Shown here: positions 17,331 to 28,070 of the stretch, piece by piece | How the letters are laid out: every line of letters starts with the position of its first letter | How positions within the stretch are numbered: the stretch's first letter is position 1 | Source of the DNA: Mugil cephalus | Taxonomy: Eukaryota; Chordata; Actinopteri; Mugiliformes; Mugilidae | Direction: 5' to 3' | Length of the DNA stretch: 64,000 bases | Assembly: GCF_022458985.1 (NCBI RefSeq) | Contig: NC_061786.1 | Location: 7,158,001-7,222,000 of the forward strand | Position numbers and translations under genes: made by a program | The notes under the pieces: generated by a model | Told to the model about the DNA's origin: nothing | The model's input: the letters and a program-made list of their open reading frames with translations, nothing else | Database searches by the model: none

Positions 17331-18425
17331 GCCACGTAGCTCGAAATAAATAAATTTAAGCCATGTGTACTAGTTCTAGCCTCTAGAAAAAGTGCACTTA
17401 CCATTTCATCAAACTTAAAAGCAGTCCATCTCTAAATCCCATTTAAGATTGACATTATGTTAAGTTATATTGAAATGTAAGAATGTATGTGATTGAATAG
17501 GGTGGTGATTTTGGAGGCCGTAGTTTGTGGTGCTGCTGAACTGTATTGATTTAAACACCAACATGTTTCTGTTATTGAGCCTAGCACACTGAGTAAAATG
17601 GGGTTATCACAGTAATAGAAACACATGTGATTTGGTTATGTCAAGTTATGTGGCGCAAACCCTTAATATCATAACCTTTATGAAGGCAAGCTTCAGTGTT
17701 TGTATTAGTCTATTTTGTTTCATGAAGGTTATGGTTTTCAGCATTTCCTTAAAAATGTAGAAGAGACTGTAGAACTATTGAAGTGTGTTGTGTTATATAA
17801 CACATGCTGTGTCGACACATTTCTGTTATTTTGACAGCCACATTTTAGCGTTTGATTCAGTTCATTTTAATAGCTCCAAAAACGACTTCCTCAAAAATAA
17901 TCACATGTATAACCACCCTTTCTGTTTCAAAATAAACCGAAAACAAAAACAGTTATGGAACAAAAACAGAAACAATAATAATTTTCTTTAACTCGAGAGA
18001 CAATGATAAAAAACAATCAAACCTTAAATTCATGTAATATTATAGTTTTTTGCTTCCTTTTCACTATCCACATTTTCAGCCTTCACAACACTGACAGAAT
18101 CCTGCAGATTGAGCCGGATTCTTTGATATCCTGTGCCATTTCTGAAGCCTGTTTGCCAGCCCTGCCCAGCCCGGAGACACTGGCACATGAAGAAAGGCAG
18201 CGCAGTAGGGAGTAAAGGAAGATGAAATGAAACGGATACCTCAGAGATGAAGTTTGCTCGCTTCATTCACTGCAAATGGCATCTCTTTGTTAGAAAGGAC
18301 TTGGGGCTGATGAAGAAATCTCAAGGGGGAAAAAACATGGCAATATAATCCAGCAGGGGTACATGGCAATAATTACCAAAAACCAATCCAACTATTCAGA
18401 AGAGGACAGAACAGAAGAGACAAAA
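17331..18425. other. Intergenic DNA between gale and kazald
   Basis: AT-rich spacer with no credible coding region and no recognised RNA gene. The two flanking genes are divergent, so it may hold promoter elements of either one. Confidence 0.5.
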
Positions 18426-18440
18426 GGAAATATTTAAAAC
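18426..18440 (+). promoter_or_regulatory. TATA-like element of the kazald gene
   Basis: AAATATTTAAAAC lies about 150 bases upstream of the chosen kazald ATG, which would place the start of transcription near 18460. A short upstream ATG followed at once by TGA lies at 18456. Motif-based only; a further upstream exon is possible. Confidence 0.3.
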
Positions 18441-18583
18441 TCAGAGGAGGAGGAACATGTGACTATTTGACTGTAAGAAAACGGGAGAGATCAGGACCGA
18501 AATCATTTGTGCGATTGTCGTTCGTTTGGTTAGCATTTACAGTTTCTCTAACCCTCAGTTTGTTACTACGGGATTTGTGTCAG

Positions 18584-20499
18584 ATGCTAGTCAGCAGCAT
18601 GACTCAGCTGTGCTTGTGTATCTGTATATGCACGAGTGTATGGGTACAAATGTCCCTCGGGCTGCCACCGCAGCACCGTGGGTGGCTGCGGCTCTGGGAG
18701 GAGGGTGAGGGCTGCAGGGAGTGTCATCAGCACCTCTGCCCTCCAGTGCCGAACTGCCCTGCAGGCCTGGTGCGGGACAATTGTGGATGCTGCGACCAAT
18801 GTGCTAATGTAGAGGGGCAGCAGTGTGACCCAGATGGGGCCCAGAAGTTCTACGGCCATTGCGGAGAGGGCCTGGTGTGCCAGAGGAAATTGCCAAAGAG
18901 GAGAGACAGGAAGGAGCCAGAGCCTATGTGTGTGTGCCAGGAAAAAGGTCCTGTGTGTGGCTCAGATGGGTGGACATACCCCAATGTTTGCCAGTTGAGG
19001 GAGGCTGCCAGTCGCAGTAACACAACCCTAAAGCTCAACGGAAGAGGACCGTGCTACTCTGGTTACTGCACTTTTTTTTTTTATTACATAATATAATGTC
19101 AGTCTATGAAAGTTAATATTTTTAAAAAATTAAAAATGAAAATTAAATAATCGTCCTGATATGGAACAACTTCAGAGGTCCTTGTATTGAACCTTGGGGT
19201 GCCCCTTTGCTTCTGTCACAGCTCCCCGTGTCCTCAGAGCTCCCAGAAATCTGTCCAAACATGCAGGAAATGACATCATCTTTGGCTGCGAGGTTTCGGC
19301 CTACCCTCTTCCACACCTGACCTGGAGGAAGTCAGGCAGTGACAACCTCCTGCCAGGAGATGATCCTCACATCTCGGTCCAGGTTTGATCAGATCTTTAG
19401 TTATTATGCATTACTGGAAATTAAGAAATCATGTTTGAATTAACTGTTTCCTGTTGGGTGTGTCACTTTTCTTGATGGATGATCATATTCCCCTAATTTT
19501 ACAGTTCAGAATTACCACGAAGAACGCTATGGGCCTTGAAAATGTTTCCCCTGGGACTCTGTGACATAATCTGCAAAAATTACCTTAAAAAAACAAATCA
19601 AAAACACTGCAGTCAGTGTTGTTGAACCATCACCCGTAATCTAAAAGCCACCGTGCTTTTGTTACTCTAGATTTGACCATTCTATTGTCCCCCCATCTAG
19701 CACCAAGTAGAGTAGTAAATCACAGAAGTATCCGATTAATTGAATCTGGTCAAGGGAATATTTTAACTGGTAAAAATTGAGAAATAAATTGCAAGATAAA
19801 ATTATGAAAAACTGAAGAAGAAATACGTCACATAACATATGTCACGTATCATCACCCAATAAATTGGATAAATAAAAAAAACAGAATTGGGGAGTCGAAC
19901 TGCAACAAAAGACAACAACAAAATCCTTTTAGTCTATACCACAAGTCTGCTGATAATAGTACTAAAAAAAAGGGAGCTGGTGCTAATGGTCATAACAGAG
20001 CAAGTCTTTGTGCAGCTAAATTGCTTTCTCTTATCACCCACAAAAAGTTGAATGCATGCACTTCTTACGGCTGAACAGATGAAAATCATCCGTGGAGATC
20101 AAATCCTGTCTTTTCTCAGGCTCGAGGCGGTCCGCAGCGCTACACGGTCTCCACTTGGCTCCAGATACAGGGCCTCCGTGCCTCTGACGCAGGTGTCTAC
20201 TCTTGCGTCTCCCACAATGCCTTGGGAGAGACGGCAGCTTCGGCACAGCTCACTGTGCTGGGACGAGGTGAGCCTGTCGACCGGAGAGAATCGGATTATT
20301 GTGCTCAAGCGAGTGGCAAACTCATTATTTTAGAAGACACCATACATATTTTTTACTTGAATAGTTTCTTCTTTCGTCAACTTGGCAGGGGGGGAAGGTG
20401 ATGGAAGGCCATTTGGAGGAGGAAGAGGAACACTTTGATCATTCGGAGGGCAGGGGTGAAGCACAGCTGGCGTCTGGAGATTACTTGCCATTAATTTAA
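18584..20499 (+). CDS. kazald1: Kazal-type serine protease inhibitor domain protein, KAZALD1-like (4 coding exons)
   Basis: Secreted extracellular-matrix protein of the IGFBP-related family. Exons: 18584-19061, 19222-19382, 20120-20267 and a terminal exon ending at TAA 20497-20499. Residue numbers are from the ATG at 18584; an in-frame ATG at 18599 is also possible. A signal peptide lies at about 1-26 (LCLCICICTSVWV core). The IGFBP domain is C44-C99 (DNCGCCDQC, FYGHCGEGLVC). The Kazal domain is C116-C157 (CGSDGWTYPNVC), with an N-glycosylation site at N146. The Ig-like C2 domain has C182 and C242 (SDAGVYSC), with the conserved string PGDDPHISVQ before intron 2. The domain order equals human KAZALD1. 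The first three exons join in phase. The terminal exon has a fitting acidic frame (EEEEEHFD, then SGDYLPLI), but the natural acceptor at 20389 is one base out of phase because of a G run; a weak acceptor at 20408 would restore the frame (292 residues). Fish paralogue number unknown. Confidence 0.86.
19383..20119 (+). other. kazald intron 2
   Basis: Lies between the two exons that share the Ig-like domain, as in the mammalian gene. AT-rich, no coding signal. Confidence 0.8.
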
Positions 20500-20624
20500 G
20501 TCTGTTTATGAGAGCAGTTGAGGAGGAGCCCTCGGGAAAATAATGGCTCAAATATAATAGCTTATATTTTTTAAATCAAAAGATGAATAGTATATACCTT
20601 TCACCACATTGACTATACTGCAAT

Positions 20625-20630
20625 AATAAA
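20625..20630 (+). terminator. Polyadenylation signal of kazald
   Basis: AATAAA about 125 nt after the TAA that ends the acidic terminal frame. Its position supports that stretch being the true last exon. Confidence 0.55.
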
Positions 20631-20952
20631 TCACCTCTGAATAGCTATGTTGTTGTTTTTTTTCATTTGTATGACTCTAATGAACAGCATTATAAAACAG
20701 TTCAACTGCTTTCCATTTAAATCTGGCAAAAAGCTTCATCAGAAAAGAACACCGTCCCACAAATCATCCGCAGATTCATAGAAACTGTTGACTCATCTTC
20801 CAAATTGGATATGTGACATGATTTAAACAAATTGCAGCCACAAGGAGGGACAGAAGTCACCCCTAAAGTACAGCTTCTATCATTTCCTCCTGATTTCGCC
20901 ACTCCACCCAGAAAACACAGAGTACATTTATTCACTGAGTGGAAAAAAGACG

Positions 20953-21011
20953 GAGAGAGAGAGAGAGGGTGATGGATGGATGGATGGAGAGAGAGAGAGC
21001 GAGAGAGAGAG
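20953..21011. repeat. (GA)n / (GGAT)n simple repeat
   Basis: GAGAGAGAGAG runs flanking a GATGGATGGATGGATGG tract, a purine-rich simple repeat. Confidence 0.85.
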
Positions 21012-21675
21012 GGTGTGACCATCCGCGGGGTCTCCGTCTGATTCTCTTCATCTCTCTCCACCTGAGTGCCAGTTAATCCTCCCCTCATCCCCCGACTCCC
21101 AGCTGGATACACCGGCTCCTTCTGAATGGCAGGCTGCATTAACGCCGAGGAACTTTCCCCCGCTGTCTGTTAGTAAAAGCTGATTGGAGATTACAGGCCT
21201 GCTGCAAAAAAAAAAAAAAACAGCCCTCCATCTCATCCCAAATCACTTTCCACCGGCCTCTCTCTCTCACTCCTTCTTTCCTTCATCTCTTTATCTTTTT
21301 AATCCCAGCTCTCCTCCTTGTCAATGTCATCAACTTTTGCTCGCTGCCACAGTCTTGCCCCTCCATTCATCGCTCTTTCTTGACAGCTGAATGAAAAGAA
21401 AGATGAAGATGAGTAAGGAGTAGATGGAGAAAAAAAAAAAGAAAAAAAAAAGCTTCCCCTCCTGAGTGGAGCCAGAATGATGTCATGGGGGCATTTGTCC
21501 TCCTGGTGTGGAGGCTTCCCTTCCTCTGCTAATTACCTTGTACAAACTAGAATCTGATATGGCGGATATGAGGCCCAAATACAATTATTGTGGGCTAACA
21601 AAGAGATATTGAGATTCAGGGAATGAGGGAGAGACCGCAAGAGAGATAGAGGGAAAGGCACGCGTACGACCACGG

Positions 21676-21678
<3 letters not shown>

Positions 21679-21706
<28 letters not shown>
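21679..21706. repeat. (CA)n microsatellite
   Basis: About 13 CA units after GGGCGCG. Confidence 0.9.
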
Positions 21707-21711
<5 letters not shown>

Positions 21712-22627
21712 ATAGATCAACCACATGCGCGCGCACACGCTTGCATACCCACCCACACACACAAACACAACCACTTGTCCTTCCCCTCCATTCCCTCAGA
21801 TAGGCTAATGTTATTACTGTGGTAATTATCCTCATTAGTGCCAGCAGCTGTAGAGAGCCCACTGCTTGCTGTTCAAACTCCACCCCGAACCTTTCTGTCT
21901 TCGCATCCCTCTTTGTGTTCCCTAGATCTTATTTAGAGACTTTGTCTCCATCCCTTGTATCCTAGATGTAAAAATAGAGCTCATCAAATATCTAATAAAC
22001 CAGAGTCTCCTAACCTGAGTCCATTTTGTGTAAATGAGTGTCAGTAATGTGCGCCGGCTGCTTCCTGCACTGCTCCACAGAGAGCTGCTCTAGAGAACGG
22101 CGGGCCAAGTTAAGAAAATAGCTAGTGTGTAACACTTAGAAAATATTTAACTGCTTTCGACACAAAGTTGAAGCTGTGATGTAAAATTCAACTGTTTGTT
22201 TATTTTTTTCCCCCCCATCTGACTTTGGACCCTCTGAGTTTAGATAATAGGACACAAGGTGGCACTGTTTAGTCAAATAACCCTCAACGGGCTCCACTGA
22301 CCCAGCCACTGCTGTGACATCTACATCTCCTGACATGCTTCTCTCCTCTCTCCTGCCTCATATTTTCCTGTTTTACAGGTTTACCTTCCAAAACAGGCTA
22401 CTGCTCACCCAAAGAAAATCTGGCGCCCTGCCCCGTTCGATACAGAAACATTTTCCCATTAGTATGAAAAGCAGACAACAATAACTAAAGATATCGCTTG
22501 CTAATGTACTTGGTGTTTATGTGAAAGCACCCTGAAGATGGTTTCCGTCTTGCTTTTTAACTGTTCGCTCTGTCTGCATTTTTATACAGAAAATGATGAG
22601 ACCAACCACCGAAACAGGCGGTTTTAT

Positions 22628-22649
22628 GCACATCCCCCCCCCCCCCCCA
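22628..22649. repeat. Poly(C) run
   Basis: Near-homopolymeric C tract within the desert, liable to length errors. Confidence 0.7.
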
Positions 22650-23184
22650 GCTCGGTGAGATTGCCTTCTGTTTTATTGCCAGGGGCCGATGCGGACAGTA
22701 GGTAACCTGTATGCTGCTAAGCCCCGCATCAGGCGCTAAATGTCATGCATAGCCTGTTTTTATTGGCTGTTGTGCCCTTCTCCCTTTCCTGGAAGCTATT
22801 GTTAAAGAGGTGGTTGTTAATGCTGCTGACCAGATGGGCTCTTTTCCCCCGTATGTCTGACGGTGGGTGTTTACCATGCACTGGTCTGTGGATAACAGGT
22901 GAGGCTACCGCTGGCTTCTCAGCCAATCGGAGAGCGGCAGATGTCTGGCTTCTGCCTGTAAACCTTTATTTGGCATTTGCGGCCTTATGGGAGTGGGTTT
23001 GATGATAACACTGAATCAAAGTGAATTCTGTTTTATGTGTTTTCTACACAAGGCTATTATGTGGAACGGTCATGCAGGCTATAAGTCCTCACACATGCTG
23101 CATTCACCCACTGCTATCAAAAGCTCCCACGAGTCCCATGTACTCAGTGATAAACTAACTAAATTAAAACCCAAGTGAGTATCC

Positions 23185-23216
23185 GTTTGTGCATCTAATG
23201 CTCTAGATGCACAAAC
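23185..23216. repeat. Perfect 13-bp inverted repeat with 6-nt loop
   Basis: Arm GTTTGTGCATCTA (23185-23197), loop ATGCTC, arm TAGATGCACAAAC (23204-23216). All 13 pairs match. No associated gene or transposon is seen. Confidence 0.9.
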
Positions 23217-25046
23217 CACGCAGCCATTTCATTTTCATTTCATCAAGTTCAGACATCATTTCCAGAAATGTTCCCTCATCCCTTGTGTGACAAAATGTTT
23301 CCAGCATTAGCTGGGCAAACAGGGAACATTCCTTTCCCTTTCCAATTCAGGCCATCTTGAATTACTGCAATTTGGTATCATGGCAACCGCAAAGGTAAGG
23401 CCTGGCCGGGGATTGTTGAGGAACAGTCTTTTAAAGCTTTGAATCAATCTGCCTTAATGGATGACCTGCGTCTAGCATGCATGTATGGATTAGTTTGGCT
23501 GGAGCACCTGTCCCTGTTCTGTCAACAGAAGATCAGGTTACTGGCTACGCATTCACCTGGCTGACACAACTTCCTGTGATTGACAATGCGCTGGCTTCCT
23601 GTCATACGTAGAATTATGAACGCTGCGGCACTCGTTTGAGACAACAAATATGTCATTTTTAAAATATTTTTGTTCAAAAAATATTCAAAGGAAGCCGCCC
23701 TTTCATGTGTCTCTCTGAGATAAAGTGCAAGAAGGTTCTGGTGTGGAATCTGCTTGTCAGCCGGAGCCTTTTATATGTGGAGTTCAAGTCCCCCTTGACC
23801 CTCTAAAAGGATAAGCGAGCCTAGCTAATGGATGGCTGGATGGATGATATAAAGCAAACAGCACATAACCCCTCATTATATAAAAATGCTGTGTATTTCC
23901 TAACGAGGCTGGTCTCAAGTTGATCATGGAGTTAAGCTGCCGGAGCGGCCCAGCGGAGCGAGGCTGTGGCTGAGCAGCCTGACATCCTTCCAAGGACGGC
24001 CTGTATCTAACTTTGCTCCTGAGTGCTGGGATTTACAGATTAAAGTGTGAGCCATTTCCCTCCGATTCCCAGTCTGATATTGTGCATTATGAATATCTGT
24101 CTGGTGATATTTAGAGGGGAACTGGGAAATTAGGGCGCCTGACAGGATATCAAGCATGTCCTCTTCACACTAGACAAGTTTCAGTCAGGGCTGCTAATCA
24201 GGGCAGACGCGTCCTCTGAGTTTCTCAGAGCATAATGTCGAGAGAATCTAAACTGAAGAAGGTGATCATTTCTAAGCCATATACTCATGTGTGCCTATTA
24301 ACGGACGTTGGTGGTAAACCTTTAATGCAAAGCTCCTGTTGGGATGCTAATGATGCTCATTTTTCAGTCAGGTAATACCCTCTTACTTCACCCAGCTGGC
24401 ATGAAGCCCTTCATATATGGCCGATTAGTTGTGTTGCGGGCCTTCCCGTCACTATTCACTGCCATCTCCATTAATGATGGATCCCCTTGATGATGAAACG
24501 ATTAGCTAGCAACCGTTAAGCTAACCACAAAGCTGGACGGGTGATGGATGGGCCAAATGATAGACTTGAGCGGTCGGTCGGGGGGCTTTGTCCCAGATCT
24601 CTGACACCTTCTATCTTGTGATCTACGCAACCCCCACATTGCCTCCATCCTAACCCCCAGATTCATCCCAGATACCCCCACCAGCTGCCTCTGACCCCTC
24701 ATCGCAGCCCTGCCTCTGCTTGCCATGTGCTGGGAGTCAAAGGGTTCCCACCTATCGCTCACCAGAATGGAACCCCAACCATGTCCTGCCCCGAGCTCTA
24801 AATCACAATCAATCGCGTGGCAGACAGAGATGGATTGGGACATCCGTGACCCCGTACCTTTCAGGGAGGCCCTCGCCTTCCAAAAGGGCTGCTGTGATGA
24901 GCAAATAATGGAGGTGGTTCTGGGAGGAGTGTGCAGGTCAAGTCTGCCGCCCCTGGAAGGAAGTTATCACAAAGCGATGGAGGGAAATTCTTTTCTCTTT
25001 AGGAACAACAGTCTGACAGAAGGTAGAGAAATGTCCACTTTGATGC

Positions 25047-25072
25047 AAAAAAAAAAAAAAAAAAAAAAAAAA
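25047..25072. repeat. Poly(A) run, 26 bases
   Basis: Uninterrupted A tract followed by GAACC. It could be a retroposon tail, but no recognisable retroposon body precedes it. Confidence 0.85.
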
Positions 25073-25145
25073 GAACCATTGTCCAGAACATATTTTATTA
25101 TAATTAAGTGAATAAATAGTGGAAATGGTGGATCTCATTAGGCAT

Positions 25146-25219
25146 ATGAGGCAACCTCATTTCAGATCTGAGATCTGAAAATAACACCAGGTGTTAAAAA
25201 CACTTTTAAAATGTGTTTT
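25146..25219. repeat. Cluster of four consecutive inverted repeats
   Basis: In 74 bp: ATGAGG/CCTCAT (25146-25160, 3-nt spacer), TTTCAGATCT/AGATCTGAAA (25160-25180, 1-nt centre), TAACACC/GGTGTTA (25182-25196, 1-nt centre) and AAAACAC/GTGTTTT (25197-25219, 9-nt spacer). All arms pair perfectly. It lies shortly after the A26 run. No coding sequence around it. Confidence 0.85.
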
Positions 25220-26203
25220 AAAAAAAGTATTAAGTAAGTACTGTTATTCAACAAATGCAATTATAATGATAAATTCTGTATCATGGGCTGATTAATCCTG
25301 CAAGTATCCTGAACGGTCTCCACCCAGAACCACTTGTTTACAAATGAAAAATCTCCCCGTGCCATTTTTACTACAAGATACAGTAAACGCAGGCCTTCTG
25401 TACATTTGAGTCATTTATTTCTCGGCAAGCCGCCCGCTTTTACCCCCCCTCGTTTCTCTACTCTCTCAAAAATAATGCAGTCTTGACATTCTGCTGCACA
25501 CCATCACGCGCATTTGAAGAGTTGTCGTCTAGTGCTTCCTGATTTACTTCACAACACACTGAGTGATTGCATCATTCACGCGAGCATTGACAACAAATAT
25601 CATTCAGACATGTAAAAGTCTCCACAATGCCATAACACGATGATTGGGAGTAAAAGATCTTATTCTGTATTCACTGCCAAGGGCTCAAGGAGGATCATTC
25701 ACATGTAGATGTGTCCTTCTGGAAGTGCCTCGGCTATACAATTTCCATTTAGATAAGGTGTATACACAAATAAAGAAAGGACATTGGGTTCTTCATTTGA
25801 TTAACTAATCATAGTCTTTGTAATTCCACTCGGGGACCTTGAAGGGCAGCGGCGGGCTGCGCACCCTGATTAGCCGATGCATGATTGCTGCTGCTATGGC
25901 ACAAATCAGCTGAAGTAACTCGGCTCGGTACACTGCACAGTGGCAGTGATTAAACAGGCGATTAAGACATAGAGAGTTTCTGTCTGTTTAATCCCTTTTC
26001 CCATTGTCTAAATAGATAGCCACAGTGTAGTCCCTGATCAGTAATAACTGAACACTGCAAGAATTGGAGTGGGAGGTGATTAGGGTCTTTAAAGCTCCCT
26101 CGAGTGTGGATGCAGGTTGTTTGTCATTAGCTTGAACTTAAAGGTACATTCTGTTCTTATTGCCTCGTGCCTGGGCCAGGGAATTCATTATCTGATTCTT
26201 AAG

Positions 26204-26250
26204 CTGAGAGAGAGAGAGAGACAGAGAAAGAAAAACACACACACACACAG
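26204..26250. repeat. (GA)n(CA)n compound microsatellite
   Basis: GA units followed by an A-rich bridge and CA units. Confidence 0.85.
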
Positions 26251-28049
26251 TCCCAGGACAGATGTGATATGTTTAAGTGAGAATGGAATAATCCACATTT
26301 GTGGCACAAGTGAGCAAGCCTCCGATTCGCGGCACGCTGACAAACCAAACAAAACACTCCTCAGCCTCGGGACTCCAGCCCCGAAGTGCTTTAACCCTCT
26401 TCCCACTTCTCTGCAACCCCTCTTCATGCGGTGCAGTGGTGTCCGTGTATCATCTGAAGGCCGTATAGAAACTCTACAGCCCCTCTCCGTGACTGATCTC
26501 TTTTGATAGAGCTCATTATGCAAACTGCTCCCAACTCCCGCCGCATAATTAGTGCTTAATTAATTTGAGTGAAATCTTTCATCTGTCTGTGTCCGGCCAG
26601 CTCCTTCCTTCCATTTACAACATGATATTAATTTCAGAGGGGGGGAACGGTAGCCCAGCTGATGAAAAGGCTGATATAATTAATCAAGTACTGTATCTTT
26701 TTCCTTCATTTTTTGCTGGAATAATAATAAGTGTGATGAGCAGAGTCTGATTAACCCTATTATGCTCCCTAATTAGGGTGATCATTTAATAATCAAGGAA
26801 GCAGCACAATTATAAGAGAATGCAAATTATGCCATCTAATGAAGAGTGTGCAAATTCTGGGAATTCTTTGTTTGGAAAATGTGACATTCCCAAATCAAAT
26901 GTCAAGAAAAGGCTCTTCTCTTAAAGTACATATGTTAAGGACATGCTTAATAGCTGTGGCCGCAATCTTTCCGATGCTTTGTGTGTTTATTAGACCCCTG
27001 AAAATCTCTACGGAGAGGAGCTAGAACAACAACAGGAGAAAAGAATGGTTGAAATAGGTCATGAAATAGCAAATAGTCAGATTAGTGAAGGGCTAAGGGG
27101 ACAAAGAGAAGCGAAATAAGCATCTTGACACTGAAGGAATAGTTTGACATTTTGGGGAACATGCTGGTTAAGTGTTAGAAAAGAACATTTGCACCACTGC
27201 CATGTGTAGTAGAATGGATGCATCAGAAAATGAATGCGGCATTCATAATTTTTGAAATTTTTTTTTTCCTGCTTTCATTTGAGTATAATCAGTGAGTCTA
27301 TGTTGTGTCTCCCGTCTGAAGAGGGCCTTTCACATGATTAAATTGAAGTGTTGGCCACCATAGGTTCTCCTGTGATGTTGGAAAGGAAGGTCTATCCAGG
27401 AGGTTGTAATCACGTTTCCTTGTTTCCACATAGCTCTCTACATGGTTACAGATACATTGTTGTGGAACATCCCTGATCTACATTCTGTTTGCAGACCTTC
27501 TCTCCCTATCAGAACTTAGCCTCAAGTACACTGAAAAAAAAATAAATAAAATGGTTTAGCCGTACTGTACATGTTGTACTGTGGTAATGATCACGTCAAC
27601 AGTTGTTTAAGATTGCTTAACACAGGCACACAGGGCTAGCTATCTGTAAATCTGTAGCTTAGTGTAGAAACTGGAAGCAAGAGAAACACCCAGCCTGGTG
27701 CTGTCCAGAGGAAATAAAAAATTTGTTGTGTTGTTACACAGATTCTATTTTCTTGTTGTTAATTCCCTGTTTCTGTGCTAAGCTAAAAAAAACAAAAAAA
27801 CAAAAACATTTAATTGGCAACATTTTCACGTCATTTTTTTTAAAACAAAGCAAATCAGTTTCTTTGTCTAAAATCAAGAACTTTTGTTTCCAAAAGCAGG
27901 AGTTCAAGAAAAACTGTGACTTTCCTTCATCACCAAGGCATTTAAAACCCTGGACGGGACACCAACTTTTATTTCCCCAAGGCCCTGTGCACATTTATAG
28001 AGCCTGATTCACGAGGAGACAGCTGCTACTGTAAAGTCAAGGGCAGAAG

Positions 28050-28070
28050 TTCAGCACCACGGACAGCAGC
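28050..28070 (+). promoter_or_regulatory. RE1/NRSE (REST-binding) element
   Basis: The left half TTCAGCACC is followed after the two-base spacer AC by the right half GGACAGCAGC. It agrees with the canonical bipartite RE1 at nearly every position; the canonical right half is GGACAGCGCC. REST represses neuronal and neuroendocrine genes through this element. It lies 5.3 kb upstream of insm1, a neuroendocrine factor. Binding is inferred. Confidence 0.75.

Noticed and set aside
21380-21425. Acidic peptide LNEKKDEDE before a stop, considered as the kazald tail
   Set aside because: Wrong phase after the exon 3 donor and a very short exon; the nearer candidate is better.
22350-22480. Good-looking acceptor (TTTTACAG at about 22379) considered as the last kazald exon
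   Set aside because: The frame gives a short peptide without an acidic tail; the stretch at 20389-20499 fits the family and is followed by a poly(A) signal.
25047-25072. Poly(A) run considered as a processed pseudogene tail
   Set aside because: No gene-like body, and no target-site duplication recognised, upstream of it.
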